From: Escarpia spicata
Taxonomy: Eukaryota > Annelida > Polychaeta > Sabellida > Siboglinidae
Assembly (NCBI GenBank): GCA_963995525.1
Contig: OZ023206.1
Location: 2,804,100-2,868,099, forward strand
Reading direction: 5' to 3'
DNA length: 64,000 nt
A program made the position numbers and the translations under genes. The notes under the pieces were generated by a model. That model ran no database searches and was not told the DNA's origin. It saw only the letters and a program-made list of their open reading frames with translations. Of the stretch, positions 33,401 to 48,300 are shown in pieces (within the stretch, counting starts at the first letter, position 1; each line of letters begins with the position of its first letter).

Positions 33401-36219
33401 TCACACAAACACACATGCACACTCACACAAACACACACTCACACAAATACACATGCACACTCACACAAACACACATGCACTGACACAAACACACGTGCAC
33501 ACTCACACAAACAAACGTGCACACTCACACAAACACACACTCACACAAACACACATGCACACTAACACAAACACACATGCACACTCACACAAGCATGTTC
33601 ACACAAACACATATGGACACTCACACAAACACACATGCACACTCATACAAACACACATGCACACAAACATACCCACAGAAACACACATGCACACAAACAT
33701 ACAGAAATACACATGCACACTCACAGAAACACACATGGACACTAACACAAACACAAATGCACACTCACACAAACACACATGCACACTCACGTAAACACAC
33801 ACACAAACACACATGCACCTCACACAAACACAAAACATTACCCCTTTGTACAAACGCCAGCGCAGACTGGGGTGGTGTGACAGGTAACATTCCTACCTGC
33901 TCAGGGAAGGCAGCGTTCCACACCAGTCTACCCCGGACATTGCAGTCATAACCAAGGTGACTGACTAGGGCCATGGGCGGTGCTGACACCTGGTGTAAGA
34001 AATGTGCTTAGTGAGTCGATTCGGTTAAGTAAATTCAGTCCAGCCAGTAAATTTAGTTCATTTAGTAAAGTTTGGTGACATTCAGTACAGTAATTCCAGT
34101 CCATATATACATCAGGACAGTAAACTAAGTCAGTGCATTTGGTACAAGTTAAATTTATACATTCAGTATTACCAGTATGTTCAGTTCTGTCGTATATTGC
34201 CAGTATGTTTAGTTCAGTCATATATTGCCAGTATGTTTAGTTCAGTCGTATATTGCCAGTATGTTCAGTTCAGTCATATATTGCCAGTATGTTTAGTTCA
34301 GTCGTATATTGCCAGTATGTTCAGTTCAGTTGTATATTGCCAGTATGTTCAGTTCAGTCGTATATTGCCAGTATGTTTATTCAGTCGTATATTGCCAGTA
34401 TGTTCAGTTCAGTCATATATTGCCAGTATGTTTAGTTCAGTCGTAGATTACATTTAAAAAATACACCAGTTCAGTGAGTACATTCAGTTCAATCAGTACC
34501 ACCAGATAAGTCAATACAGTCAGTTCAATCAATAGAGTAAATTAAATCAGTACAACACCAAACAGAACATTCAGTTCAATAATTTCAGCCAGTGTATTTG
34601 GTGCATTAAGTTGAGTCACTGGAGTCAGTGCATTAAGTTGAGTCACTTGAGTAGTGCATTAAGTTAAGTCATTTGAGTCAGTGCATTAAGTTGAGTCACT
34701 TGAGTCATTGCATTAAGTTCAGTTGGAATAGTTACAAATCAGTCAGTACAGATTACATGTTATGTAAAAGTGATAACGTATTACAAAACTGCTTGACAAT
34801 GAGTAAAACCAATAAGAATATTAATATATCATCTTTGAACAGTGTACCTGAATGACAAAGGTTTGTCAGAGTACAGACAGTTCAGTGTACTTGAATGACA
34901 CAGGTTTGTCCGAGTACAGACAGTTCAATGTACCTGAATATCAATGGATTGTTCCAGTACCGAGAGTTCAATGTGGAAGACCATGAAGTACAGGAGGTGG
35001 GCTACCCCTCGTCCACGACCATTCAGATGGACCTGTAGATAAACATAAATCATATTACGCTGTGTCACACTCCAAGCTGGATAGAAATGTAAGTGTTTGC
35101 CAATCACCTTTATCACACTCCTTGCCAATCACCTTTATTACACTCTTTGCCAATCCTCTTTATCACACTCCTTGCCAATCCTCTTTATCACACTCCTTGC
35201 CAATCACCTTTATCACACTCCTTGCCAATCACCACTATTACACTCCTTGCCAATCACCTTTATCACATTCCTTGCCAATCACCACTATCACAATGCTTGA
35301 TAATTACCCTGATCATAGTCTGCTAATCACCCAGTTAGCAGAGTATCTGCAAATCACCCGTCTGCCAATCACCCCTATTAAAGTGTTTGCAATCACCCAT
35401 ATCACACTGTCTGCCAATCATCCCTATCACAGTGCCTGCCAATCACTTTTATCACAATGCCAGCCAATCATCTTTACCATAGTGCTGGTCAATCACCTTT
35501 ATCACAGTGCCAGCCAATCACCCCTATTAAAATGTCTGTAAATCACCCATATCACAATGTCTGCAAATCACCCCTATCACAGTGCCAGCCAATCACCTTT
35601 ATCATAGTGCCTGCCAATCACCTTTATCACAGCACCAGCCAATCACCACTATCACAGTGCCGGCCAATCACCTTTATCACAGCGCAAGCCAATCACCTTT
35701 ATTATGGTGCCAGTCAATAACCTTTATCAGTGTCTGACAATAACCTTTATTACAGTGCCTGCCAATCACCTTTATCACAGTGCTGGCCAATCAGTGAATC
35801 ACTCCTATCAGAAATATGAAAAAGTTACCTTATCAAGGGAAACTTCAGCAAAGTTAGCCACGAGATCACCATTGTTTGTAGCGCTTAACTTCACAGGCAG
35901 CTTGTTGTTTCGGTTTGTTGTCACATGGCACATGCCTGCCACCTGTTGGCCAGCCAGTACCTTCTTGAGATCTTTCTTGTGGAAGAGTCCAGCCGACACC
36001 TTGGATGACGTCAGTTGGCCGAGACTGGAGGCGCCCAGCAGACTAGAGGAGGGACAACATGGTCATATGAGACAGACGGACAGGCAGACAGATAGAGACA
36101 CAGAGAGATACACAGACAGACAGTGTGACAGACAGACAGAGCTTGACAGAAAGAGAGACAGAGACACAGACAGACAGAGAGACAGACAGACAGAGAGACA
36201 GACAGACAGACAGACAAGC

Positions 36220-36286
<67 letters not shown>

Positions 36287-36333
36287 GCTTGACAGAAAGA
36301 GAGACAGAGACACAGACAGACAGAGAGACAGAC

Positions 36334-36376
<43 letters not shown>

Positions 36377-39300
36377 GAGGCAGACAGATAGAGAGACAGA
36401 GAGAGCATATAGCAGTCCCTCTTGAGTGGCACTCACCAAATACTACCCACCAACTGCAAACAGATACCCATTGCATCAACTGGTTTATCATTAAACAACC
36501 TCTCTAGAGCGACCACCCACATAACATAACTTATTTATTATTAAAACAACCCCTCTAAAGCAACCAACCACCTAACATGACCAGAGGCCAGCTTGCCAAA
36601 CCATTCTACCCCTATGCAACGACCACTAAAATTTGACTTGTACAGGGGCCACCTTTCTTATATGGCCAAAGTATCTTTGTATAAAAGCTTGTCACTCTAG
36701 AGGGCAACTACTCTATACAATTATTATCGTAGTAGAGGCTAGTTTATAATCACAAATGAAACAAAAATATTGATGGGTTTTGACAAGTAACGTGGTGACA
36801 GTGAGACAGAAATCAAGCAATGCAAGACTGACTTTGATGGAGAGTGAAGAGAGTGCAACAGCGTAGTGGTTAACACATCCGCCTGGCATGCCAGTGCTCT
36901 CAGATCAAAACCCAGACCGGGCAGACAGGTATATTTAGTGTAAAAACCTGGCTCTCAACATTGGGGACTGTGTGTCCCTCGTGACTCGGAGATAATGTTA
37001 ATGTCAGTCCCATCTCAATTTGGAACAAAAAAGAACCACTGAGGACGACAAGCACCCTGGCAGTGACCACCCTACAAAGGTCAGTTTGGCGATAACGTTC
37101 TGAAAAAGGCTGACTAGCTGGATGAGACCGCGTTAAGACATTAACATTGCGACCACAATATAAACAGACTAGTCAGTGAATAGAACGTTGCGGATCACTG
37201 GAAACAACTAGAACAACTAGAAGAGTAGACCTACACCATCCTGACCCACTCACTACTACTAGAAGAGTAGACCTACACCATCCTGACCCACTCACTACAA
37301 CTAGAAGAGTAGACCTACACCATCCTGACCCACTCACTACAACTAGAAGAGTAGACCTACACCATCCTGACCCACTCACTACAACTAGAAGAGTAGACCT
37401 ACACCATCCTGACCCACTCACTACAACTAGAAGAATAGACCTACACCATCCTGACCCACTCACTACAACTAGAAGAGTAGACCTACACCATCCTGACCCA
37501 CTCACTACAACTAGAAGAGTAGACCTACACCTTCCTGACACACTCAATACAACTAGAAGAGTAGACCTACACCTTCCTGACCCACTCACTACAACTAGAA
37601 GAGTAGACCTACACCATCCTGACCCACTCACTACAACTAGAAGAGTAGACGTACACCTTCCTGACCCACTCATTACAACTAGAAGAGTAGACCTACACCT
37701 TCCTGACCCACTCACTACAACTAGAAGAGTAGACCTACACCTTCCTGACCCACTCACTACAACTAGAAGAGTAAACCTACACCTTCTTGACCCACTCACT
37801 ACAACTAGAAGAGTAGACCTACACCTTCCTGACCCACTCACTACAACTAGAAGAGTAGACCTACACCTTCCTGACACACTCACTACAACTAGAAGAGTAG
37901 ACCTACACCATCCTGACCCACTCACTACAACTATAAGAGTAGACCTACACCATCCTGACCCACTCACTACAACTAGAAGAGTAGACCTACACCTTCCTGA
38001 CACACTCACTACAACTAGAAGGGTAGACCTACACCTTCCTGACCCACTCACTACAACTAGAAGGGTAGACCTACACCATCCTGACCCACTCACTACAACT
38101 AGAAGGGTAGACCTACACCTTCCTGACCCACTCACTACAACTAGAAGGGTAGACCTACATCTTCCTGACCCACTCACTACAACTAGAAGGGTAGACCTAC
38201 ACCTTCCTGACCCACTCACTACAACTAGAAGGGTAGACCTACACCATCCTGACCCACTCACTACAACTAAAAGGGTAGACCTACATCTTCCTGACCCACT
38301 CACTACAACTAGAAGGGTAGACCTACACCTTCCTGACCCACTCACTACAACTAGAAGGGTAGACCTACATCTTCCTGACCCACTCACTACAACTAGAAGA
38401 GTAGACCTACACCATCCTGACCCACTCACTACAACTAGAAGAGTAGACCTACACCTTCCTGACCCACTCACTACAACTAGAAGTGTAGACGTACACCTTC
38501 CTGACACACTCACTACAACTAGAAGAGTAGACCTACACCTTCCTGACCCACTCACTACAACTAGAAGAGTAGACCTACACCTTCCTGACCCACTCACTAC
38601 AACTAGAAGAGTAGACCTACACCATCCTGACCCACTCACTACAACTAAAAGAGTAGACCTACACCTTCCTGACCCACTCACTACAACTAGAAGAGTAGAC
38701 CTACACATTCCTGACCCACTCACTTTAACTAGAAGAGTAGACCTACACCATCCTGACCCACTCACTACAACTAGAAGAGTAGACCTACACCTTCCTGACC
38801 CACTCACTACAACTAGAAGGGTAGACCTACACCATCCTGACCCACTCACTACAACTAGAGGAGTAGACCTACACCTTCCAGACCCACTCACTACAACTAG
38901 AAGGGTAGACCTACACCATCCTGACCCACTCACTACAACTAGAAGGGTAGACCTACACCTTCCTGACCCACTCACTACAACTAGAAGGGTACACCTACAC
39001 CTTCCTGACCCACTCACTACAACTAGAAGGGTAGACCTACACCTTCCTGACCCACTCATTACAACTAGAAGGGTAGACCTACACCTTCCTGACCCACTCA
39101 CTACAACTAGAAGAGTAGATCTACACCATCCTGACCCACTCACTACAACTAGAAGAGTAGACCTACACCATCCTGACCAACTCATTACAACTAGAAGGGT
39201 AGACCTACACCTTCCTGACCCACTCACTACAACTAGAAGAGTAGACCTACACCATCCTGACCCACTCACTACAACTAGAAGAGTAGACCTACACCATCCT

Positions 39301-42300
39301 GACCCACTCACTACAACTAGAAGAGTAGACCTACACCATCCTGACCCACTCACTACAACTAAAAGAGTAGACCTACACCTTCCTGACCCACTCACTACAA
39401 CTAGAAGAGTAGACCTACACCATCCTGACCCACTCACTACAACTAGAAGAGTAGACCTACACCTTCCTGACCCACTCATTACAACTAGAAGAGTAGACCT
39501 ACACCTTCCTGACCCACTCACTACAACTAGAAGAGTAGACCTACACCTTCCTGACCCACTCACTACAACTAGAAGAGTAAACCTACACCTTCTTGACCCA
39601 CTCACTACAACTAGAAGAGTAGACCTACACCTTCCTGACCCACTCAAGACAACTAGAAGAGTAGACCTACACCTTCCTGACACACTCACTACAACTAGAA
39701 GAGTAGACCTACACCATCCTGACCCACTCACTACAACTAGAAGAGTAGACCTACACCATCCTGACCCACTCACTACAACTAGAAGAGTAGACCTACACCT
39801 TCCTGACACACTCACTACAACTAGAAGAGTAGACCTACACCTTCCTGACCCACTCACTACAACTAGAAGGGTAGACCTACACCATCCTGACCCACTCACT
39901 ACAACTAGAAGGGTAGACCTACACCTTCCTGACCCACTCACTACAACTAGAAGGGTAGACCTACACCATCCTGACATACTCACTACAACTAGAAGGGTAG
40001 ACCTACATCTTCCTGACCCACTCACTACAACTAGAAGGGTAGACCTACACCTTCCTGACCCACTCACTACAACTAGAAGGGTAGACCTACACCATCCTGA
40101 CCCACTCACTACAACTAGAAGGGTAGACCTACACCTTCCTGACCCACTCACTACAACTAGAAGGGTAGACCTACACCTTCCTGACCCACTCACTACAACT
40201 AGAAGGGTAGACCTACATCTTCCTAACCCACTCACTACAACTAGAAGAGTAGACCTACACCATCCTGACCCACTCATTACAACTAGAAGGGTAGACCTAC
40301 ACCTTCCTGACCCACTCACTACAACTAGAAGAGTAGACCTACACCATTCTGACCCACTCATTACAACTAGAAGGGTAGACCTACACCTTCCTGACCCACT
40401 CACTACAACTAGAAGAGTAGACCTACACCATCCTGACCCACTCGTTACAACTAGAAGGGTAGACCTACACCTTCCTGACCCACTCACTACAACTAGAAGA
40501 GAAGACCTACACCATCCTGACCCACTCACTACAACTAGAAGGGAAGACCTACACCTTCCTGACCCACTCACTACAACTAGAAGGGTAGACCTACATCATC
40601 CTGATCCACTCATTACAACTAGAAGAGTAGACCTGCACCTTTCTGACCCACTCATTACAACTAGAAGAGTAAACCTGCACCTTCTTGACCCATCCATTAC
40701 AACTAGAAGGGTAGACATACAGCTTTCTGACCCACCAACTCATTACAACTAGAAGGGTAGGCCTACACCTTCCTGACCCACTCATTACAACTAGAAGGGT
40801 AGACCTACACCTTCTTGATCCACTCATTACAACTAGAATGGTAGACCTGCACCTTTCTGACCCACTCATTACAACTAGAAGAGTAAACCTACACCTTCTT
40901 GACCCACTCATTACAACTAGAAGGGTAGACCTGCACCTTCTTGACCCACCCATTACAATTAGAAGAACAGACCTGCACCTTCCTGAACCACTCATTACAA
41001 CTAGAAGAGTAGACCTACACCTTCCTGACCCACTCATTACAACTAGAAGGGTAGACCTACACCTTCCTGACCCACTCACTACAACTAGAAGGGTAGACCT
41101 ACACCTTCTTGATCCACTCATTACAACTAGAATAGTAGACCTGCACCTTTCTGACCCACTCATTACAACTAGAAGAGTAAACCTACACCTTCTTGACCCA
41201 CTCATTACAACTAGAAGGGTAGACCTGCACCTTCTTGACCCACCCATTACAATTAGAAGAACAGACCTGCACCTTCCTGAACCACTCATTACAACTAGAA
41301 GAGTAGACCTACACCTTCCTGACCCACTCATTACAACTAGAAGGGTAGACCTGCACCTTCTTGACCCATCCATTACAACTAGAAGGGTAGACATACAGCT
41401 TTCTGACCCACCAACTCATTACAACTAGAAGGGTAGGCCTACACCTTCCTGACCCACTCATTACAACTGGAAGGGTAGAACTACACCTTCCTGACCCACT
41501 CACTACAACTAGAAGGGTAGACCTACATCTTCCTAACCCACTCACTACAACTAGAAGAGTAGACCTACACCATCCTGACCCACTCACTACAACTAGAAGA
41601 GTAGACCTACACCTTCCTGACCCACTCACTACAACTAGAAGAGTAGACGTACACCTTCCTGACCCACTCACTACAACTAGAAGAGTAGACCTACACCTTC
41701 CTGACCCACTCACTACAACTAGAAGGGTAGACCTACATCTTCCTGACCCACTCACTACAACTAGAAGAGTAGATCTACACCATCCTGACCCACTCACTAC
41801 AACTAGAAGAGTAGACCTACACCATCCTGACCAACTCATTACAACTAGAAGGGTAGACCTACACCTTCCTGACCCACTCACTACAACTAGAAGGGTAGAC
41901 CTACACCATCCTGACCCACTCATTACAACTAGAAGGGTAGACCTACACCTTCCTGACCCACTCACTACAACTAGAAGAGTAGACCTACACCATCCTGACC
42001 CACTCATTACAACTAGAAGGGTAGACCTACACCTTCCTGACCCACTCACTACAACTAGAAGAGTAGACCTACACGATCCTGACCAACTCATTACAACTAG
42101 AAGGGTAGACCTACACCTTCCTGACCCACTCACTACAACTAGAAGAGTAGACCTACACCATCCTGACCCACTCATTACAACTAGAAGGGAAGACCTACAC
42201 CTTCCTGACCCACTTACTACAACTAGAAGGGTAGACCTACACCATCCAAACCCACTCATTACAACTAGAAGGGTAGACCTACACCTTCCTGACCCACTCA

Positions 42301-45300
42301 CTACAACTAGAAGAGTAGACCTACACCATTCTGACCCACTCATTACAACTAGAAGGGTAGACCTACACCTTCCTGACCCACTCACTACAACTAGAAGAGT
42401 AGACCTACACCATCCTGACCCACTCGTTACAACTAGAAGGGTAGACCTACACCTTCCTGACCCACTCACTACAACTAGAAGAGAAGACCTACACCATCCT
42501 GACCCACTCACTACAACTAGAAGGGAAGACCTACACCTTCCTGACCCACTCACTACAACTAGAAGGGTAGACCTACATCATCCTGATCCACTCATTACAA
42601 CTAGAAGAGTAGACCTGCACCTTTCTGACCCACTCATTACAACTAGAAGAGTAAACCTGCACCTTCTTGACCCATCCATTACAACTAGAAGGGTAGACAT
42701 ACAGCTTTCTGACCCACCAACTCATTACAACTAGAAGGGTAGGCCTACACCTTCCTGACCCACTCATTACAACTAGAAGGGTAGACCTACACCTTCTTGA
42801 TCCACTCATTACAACTAGAATAGTAGACCTGCACCTTTCTGACCCACTCATTACAACTAGAAGAGTAAACCTACACCTTCTTGACCCACTCATTACAACT
42901 AGAAGGGTAGACCTGCACCTTCTTGACCCACCCATTACAATTAGAAGAACAGACCTGCACCTTCCTGAACCACTCATTACAACTAGAAGAGTAGACCTAC
43001 ACCTTCCTGACCCACTCATTACAACTAGAAGGGTAGACCTACACCTTCCTGACCCACTCACTACAACTAGAAGGGTAGACCTACACCTTCTTGATCCACT
43101 CATTACAACTAGAATAGTAGACCTGCACCTTTCTGACCCACTCATTACAACTAGAAGAGTAAACCTACACCTTCTTGACCCACTCATTACAACTAGAAGG
43201 GTAGACCTGCACCTTCTTGACCCACCCATTACAATTAGAAGAACAGACCTGCACCTTCCTGAACCACTCATTACAACTAGAAGAGTAGACCTACACCTTC
43301 CTGACCCACTCATTACAACTAGAAGGGTAGACCTGCACCTTCTTGACCCATCCATTACAACTAGAAGGGTAGACATACAGCTTTCTGACCCACCAACTCA
43401 TTACAACTAGAAGGGTAGGCCTACACCTTCCTGACCCACTCATTACAACTGGAAGGGTAGAACTACACCTTCCTGACCCACTCACTACAACTAGAAGGGT
43501 AGACCTACATCTTCCTAACCCACTCACTACAACTAGAAGAGTAGACCTACACCATCCTGACCCACTCACTACAACTAGAAGAGTAGACCTACACCTTCCT
43601 GACCCACTCACTACAACTAGAAGAGTAGACGTACACCTTCCTGACCCACTCACTACAACTAGAAGAGTAGACCTACACCTTCCTGACCCACTCACTACAA
43701 CTAGAAGGGTAGACCTACATCTTCCTGACCCACTCACTACAACTAGAAGAGTAGATCTACACCATCCTGACCCACTCACTACAACTAGAAGAGTAGACCT
43801 ACACCATCCTGACCAACTCATTACAACTAGAAGGGTAGACCTACACCTTCCTGACCCACTCACTACAACTAGAAGGGTAGACCTACACCATCCTGACCCA
43901 CTCATTACAACTAGAAGGGTAGACCTACACCTTCCTGACCCACTCACTACAACTAGAAGAGTAGACCTACACCATCCTGACCCACTCATTACAACTAGAA
44001 GGGTAGACCTACACCTTCCTGACCCACTCACTACAACTAGAAGAGTAGACCTACACGATCCTGACCAACTCATTACAACTAGAAGGGTAGACCTACACCT
44101 TCCTGACCCACTCACTACAACTAGAAGAGTAGACCTACACCATCCTGACCCACTCATTACAACTAGAAGGGAAGACCTACACCTTCCTGACCCACTTACT
44201 ACAACTAGAAGGGTAGACCTACACCATCCTGACCCACTCATTACAACTAGAAGGGTAGACCTACACCTTCCTGACCCACTCACTACAACTAGAAGAGTAG
44301 ACCTACACCATTCTGACCCACTCATTACAACTAGAAGGGTAGACCTACACCTTCCTGACCCACTCACTACAACTAGAAGAGTAGACCTACACCATCCTGA
44401 CCCACTCGTTACAACTAGAAGGGTAGACCTACACCTTCCTGACCCACTCACTACAACTAGAAGAGAAGACCTACACCATCCTGACCCACTCACTACAACT
44501 AGAAGGGAAGACCTACACCTTCCTGACCCACTCACTACAACTAGAAGGGTAGACCTACATCATCCTGATCCACTCATTACAACTAGAAGAGTAGACCTGC
44601 ACCTTTCTGACCCACTCATTACAACTAGAAGAGTAAACCTGCACCTTCTTGACCCATCCATTACAACTAGAAGGGTAGACATACAGCTTTCTGACCCACC
44701 AACTCATTACAACTAGAAGGGTAGGCCTACACCTTCCTGACCCACTCATTACAACTAGAAGGGTAGACCTACACCTTCTTGATCCACTCATTACAACTAG
44801 AATAGTAGACCTGCACCTTTCTGACCCACTCATTACAACTAGAAGAGTAAACCTACACCTTCTTGACCCACTCATTACAACTAGAAGGGTAGACCTGCAC
44901 CTTCTTGACCCACCCATTACAATTAGAAGAACAGACCTGCACCTTCCTGAACCACTCATTACAACTAGAAGAGTAGACCTACACCTTCCTGACCCACTCA
45001 TTACAACTAGAAGGGTAGACCTACACCTTCCTGACCCACTCACTACAACTAGAAGGGTAGACCTACACCTTCTTGATCCACTCATTACAACTAGAATAGT
45101 AGACCTGCACCTTTCTGACCCACTCATTACAACTAGAAGAGTAAACCTACACCTTCTTGACCCACTCATTACAACTAGAAGGGTAGACCTGCACCTTCTT
45201 GACCCACCCATTACAATTAGAAGAACAGACCTGCACCTTCCTGAACCACTCATTACAACTAGAAGAGTAGACCTACACCTTCCTGACCCACTCATTACAA

Positions 45301-48300
45301 CTAGAAGGGTAGACCTGCACCTTCTTGACCCATCCATTACAACTAGAAGGGTAGACATACAGCTTTCTGACCCACCAACTCATTACAACTAGAAGGGTAG
45401 GCCTACACCTTCCTGACCCACTCATTACAACTGGAAGGGTAGAACTACACCTTCTTGATCTACTCATTACAACTAGAAGAGTAGACCTGCACCTTCTTGA
45501 CCCACCCATTACAACTAAAAGGGTAGACCTACACCTTCTTGATCCAGCCATTACAACTAGAAGAGTAAACCTACACCTTTTTGACGCACCCGTTACAACT
45601 AGAAGGGTAGACCTATATCTTCTTGACCCACCTATTACAACTAGAAGGATAGACCTACAGCTTCTTGACCCACTCATTACAACTAGAAGGGTAGACCTAC
45701 ACCTTCTTGATCCACTCATTACAACTAGAAGAGTAAACCTACACCTTCTTGACCCACCCATTACAAGTAGAAGAATAGACCTACACCTTCTTGACCCACT
45801 CATTACAACTAGAAGGGTAGACCTACACCTTCTTGGTTCACCCATTAGAACTAGAAGGGTAGACCTACACCTTCTTGAACCACCCGTTACAACGAGAAGG
45901 GTAGACCTACACCTTCTTGACCCACCCATTACAACTAGAAGGGTAGACCTACACCTTCTTGACCCACCCATTACAACTAGAAGAGTAGACCTACACCTTC
46001 CTGACCCACTCATTACAACTGGAAGAGTAGGCCTATACCTTCTTGACCTACCCATTACTTGTGCATATGTAGAAGGTACTTACCAAAGACCCATGAGAAA
46101 GGATTGCTTGCTTTCTCCACTGCCAACTTGTAGGATTGATGGCGGAGGTCGAGTCACTATACATACCCTGTAAAATAGCCCATTAGGAGAGGTAATAAAA
46201 CAGTTTATGGGATCCATAACTATTCTAGTAACTTACTATTTAGGAGTCATATCCTCATGAAATAACATATTTTAATTACTGGTATATTAAATAGGATCGG
46301 GCAAGCATTTTAAAAATAAAAATGCAATTTTTGACCCAATACACCTTTTTAATTAATACCTAGAATCTCATAATATTACACCTGTCCAAGGACAACAACA
46401 TATACAATTAGTACGCAAAATATGAGATGGATGTGAATGATAGTTTTTTAGATATCATGGTTTAAAAATGAGAAAATCTGTCATTAGCACCTGACAAAAT
46501 TGAAAAATATAAAACTGTCAAGAGGCCACAGTTTGTTGTGAATTTGTCAAAAGGTCACAGTGTGTTGAGAGTTTACCAAGAGCTGACAGTGTGTTGAGTG
46601 TTTGTCAAGAGGTCACAGTGTGTTGAGTGTTTGTCATGAAGTCACAGTGTGTTGAGAGTTTGTCATGAAGTCACAGTGAGTTGAGAGTTTGTCAAGAGGT
46701 CACAGTGTGTTGAGTGTTTGTCAAAAGGTCACAGTGTGTTGAGAGTTTGTCATGAGGTCACAGTGTGTTGGGAGTTTGTCAAAAGGTCACAGTGTGTTGA
46801 GAGTTTACCAAGAGCTGACAGTGTGTTGAGTGTTTGTCAAGAGGTCACAGTGTGTTGAGTGTTTGTCATGAGGTCACAGTGTGTTGAGAGTTTACCAAGA
46901 GCTGACAGTGTGTTGAGTGTTTGTCAAGAGGTCACAGTGTGTTGAGTGTTTGTCATGAAGTCACAGTGTGTTGAGAGTTTGTCATGAAGTCACAGCGAGT
47001 TGAGAGTTTGTCAAGAGGTCACAGTGTGTTGAGTGTTTGTCAAAAGGTCACAGTGTGTTGAGAGTTTGTCATGAGGTCACAGTGTGTTGTGAGTTTGTCA
47101 AAAGGTCACAGTGTGTTGAGAGTTTACCAAGAGCTGACAGTGTGTTGAGTGTTTGTCAAGAGGTCACAGTGTGTTGAGTGTTTGTCATGAAGTCACAGTG
47201 TGTTGAGAGTTTGTCATGAAGTCACAGTGAGTTGAGAGTTTGTCAAGAGGTCACAGTGTGTTGAGTGTTTGTCAAAAGGTCACAGTGTGTTGAGAGTTTG
47301 TCATGAGGTCACAGTGTGTTGGGAGTTTGTCAAAAGGTCACAGTGTGTTGAGAGTTTACCAAGAGCTGACAGTGTGTTGAGTGTTTGTCAAGAGGTCAAA
47401 GTGTGTTGAGTGTTTGTCATGAGGTCACAGTGTGTTGAGAGTTTACCAAGAGCTGACAGTGTGTTGAGTGTTTGTCAAGAGGTCACAGTGTGTTGAGTGT
47501 TTGTCATGAGGTCACAGTGTGTTGAGTGTTTGTCAAGAGGTCACAGTGTGTTGAGTGTTTGTCAAGAGGTCACAGTGTGTTGGGAGTTTGTCAAGAGGTC
47601 ACAGTGTGTTGGGAGTTTGTCAAGAGATCACAGTGTGTTGGGAGTTTGTCAAGAGGTCACAGTGTGTTGAGAATTTGTCAAGAGCTGACAGTGAGTTGAG
47701 TGTTTGTCATGAGGTCACAGTGTGTTGAGTGTTTGTCAAGAGGTCACAGTGTGTTGAGTGTTTGTCAAGAGGTCACAGTGTGTTGAGAGTTTACCAAGAG
47801 CTGACAGTGTGTTGAGTGTTTGTCAAGAGGTCACAGTGTGTTGAGTGTTTGTCAAGAGGTCACAGTGTGTTGAGTGTTTGTCAAGAGGTCACAGTGTGTT
47901 GAGAGTTTGTCAAGAGGTCACAGTGTGTTGGGAGTTTGTCAAGAGTTCACAGTGTGTTGATAGTTTGTCAAGAGGTCACAGTGTGTTGGGAGTTTGTCAA
48001 GAGGTCACAGTGTGTTGGAAGTTTGTCAAGAGATCACAGTGTGTTGGGAGTTTGTCAAGAGGTCAGTGTGTTGAGAATTTGTCAAGAGCTGACAGTGTGT
48101 TGAGTGTTTGTCATGAGGTCACAGTGTGTTGAGTGTTTGTCAAGAGGTCACAGTGTGTTGAGAGTTTGTCAAAAGGTCACAGCATGCAGTAAGTTTAGTT
48201 TTCATACCTGTTAATGTGTTTCTTCAGCATCTGTCGAAGTTCTTCTTCTTTTTCAGTCACTCTCTGTGCCATATCCCCCTCGTTCACACCAAATAGTTGA

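Noticed and set aside
33040..33835. His/Thr-rich or Cys/Val-rich proteins
   Set aside because: They are readings of a CA-rich minisatellite between two STAT exons.
36011..36491. Cys/Leu/Ser/Val 'CLSVCLSV' frames
   Set aside because: They are readings of the GACA microsatellite.
36850..36930. A functional tRNA gene
   Set aside because: The A-box part fits but the B box is worn and the stems do not close. The following body marks it as a SINE head.
37173..40571. A 1132-codon open frame of [14 protein letters not shown] repeats (minus strand)
   Set aside because: The 42-bp unit divides by three and has no stop, so the frame is open by arithmetic. It lies in a STAT intron, has no non-repeat protein ends, and similar frames break wherever the unit length changes.
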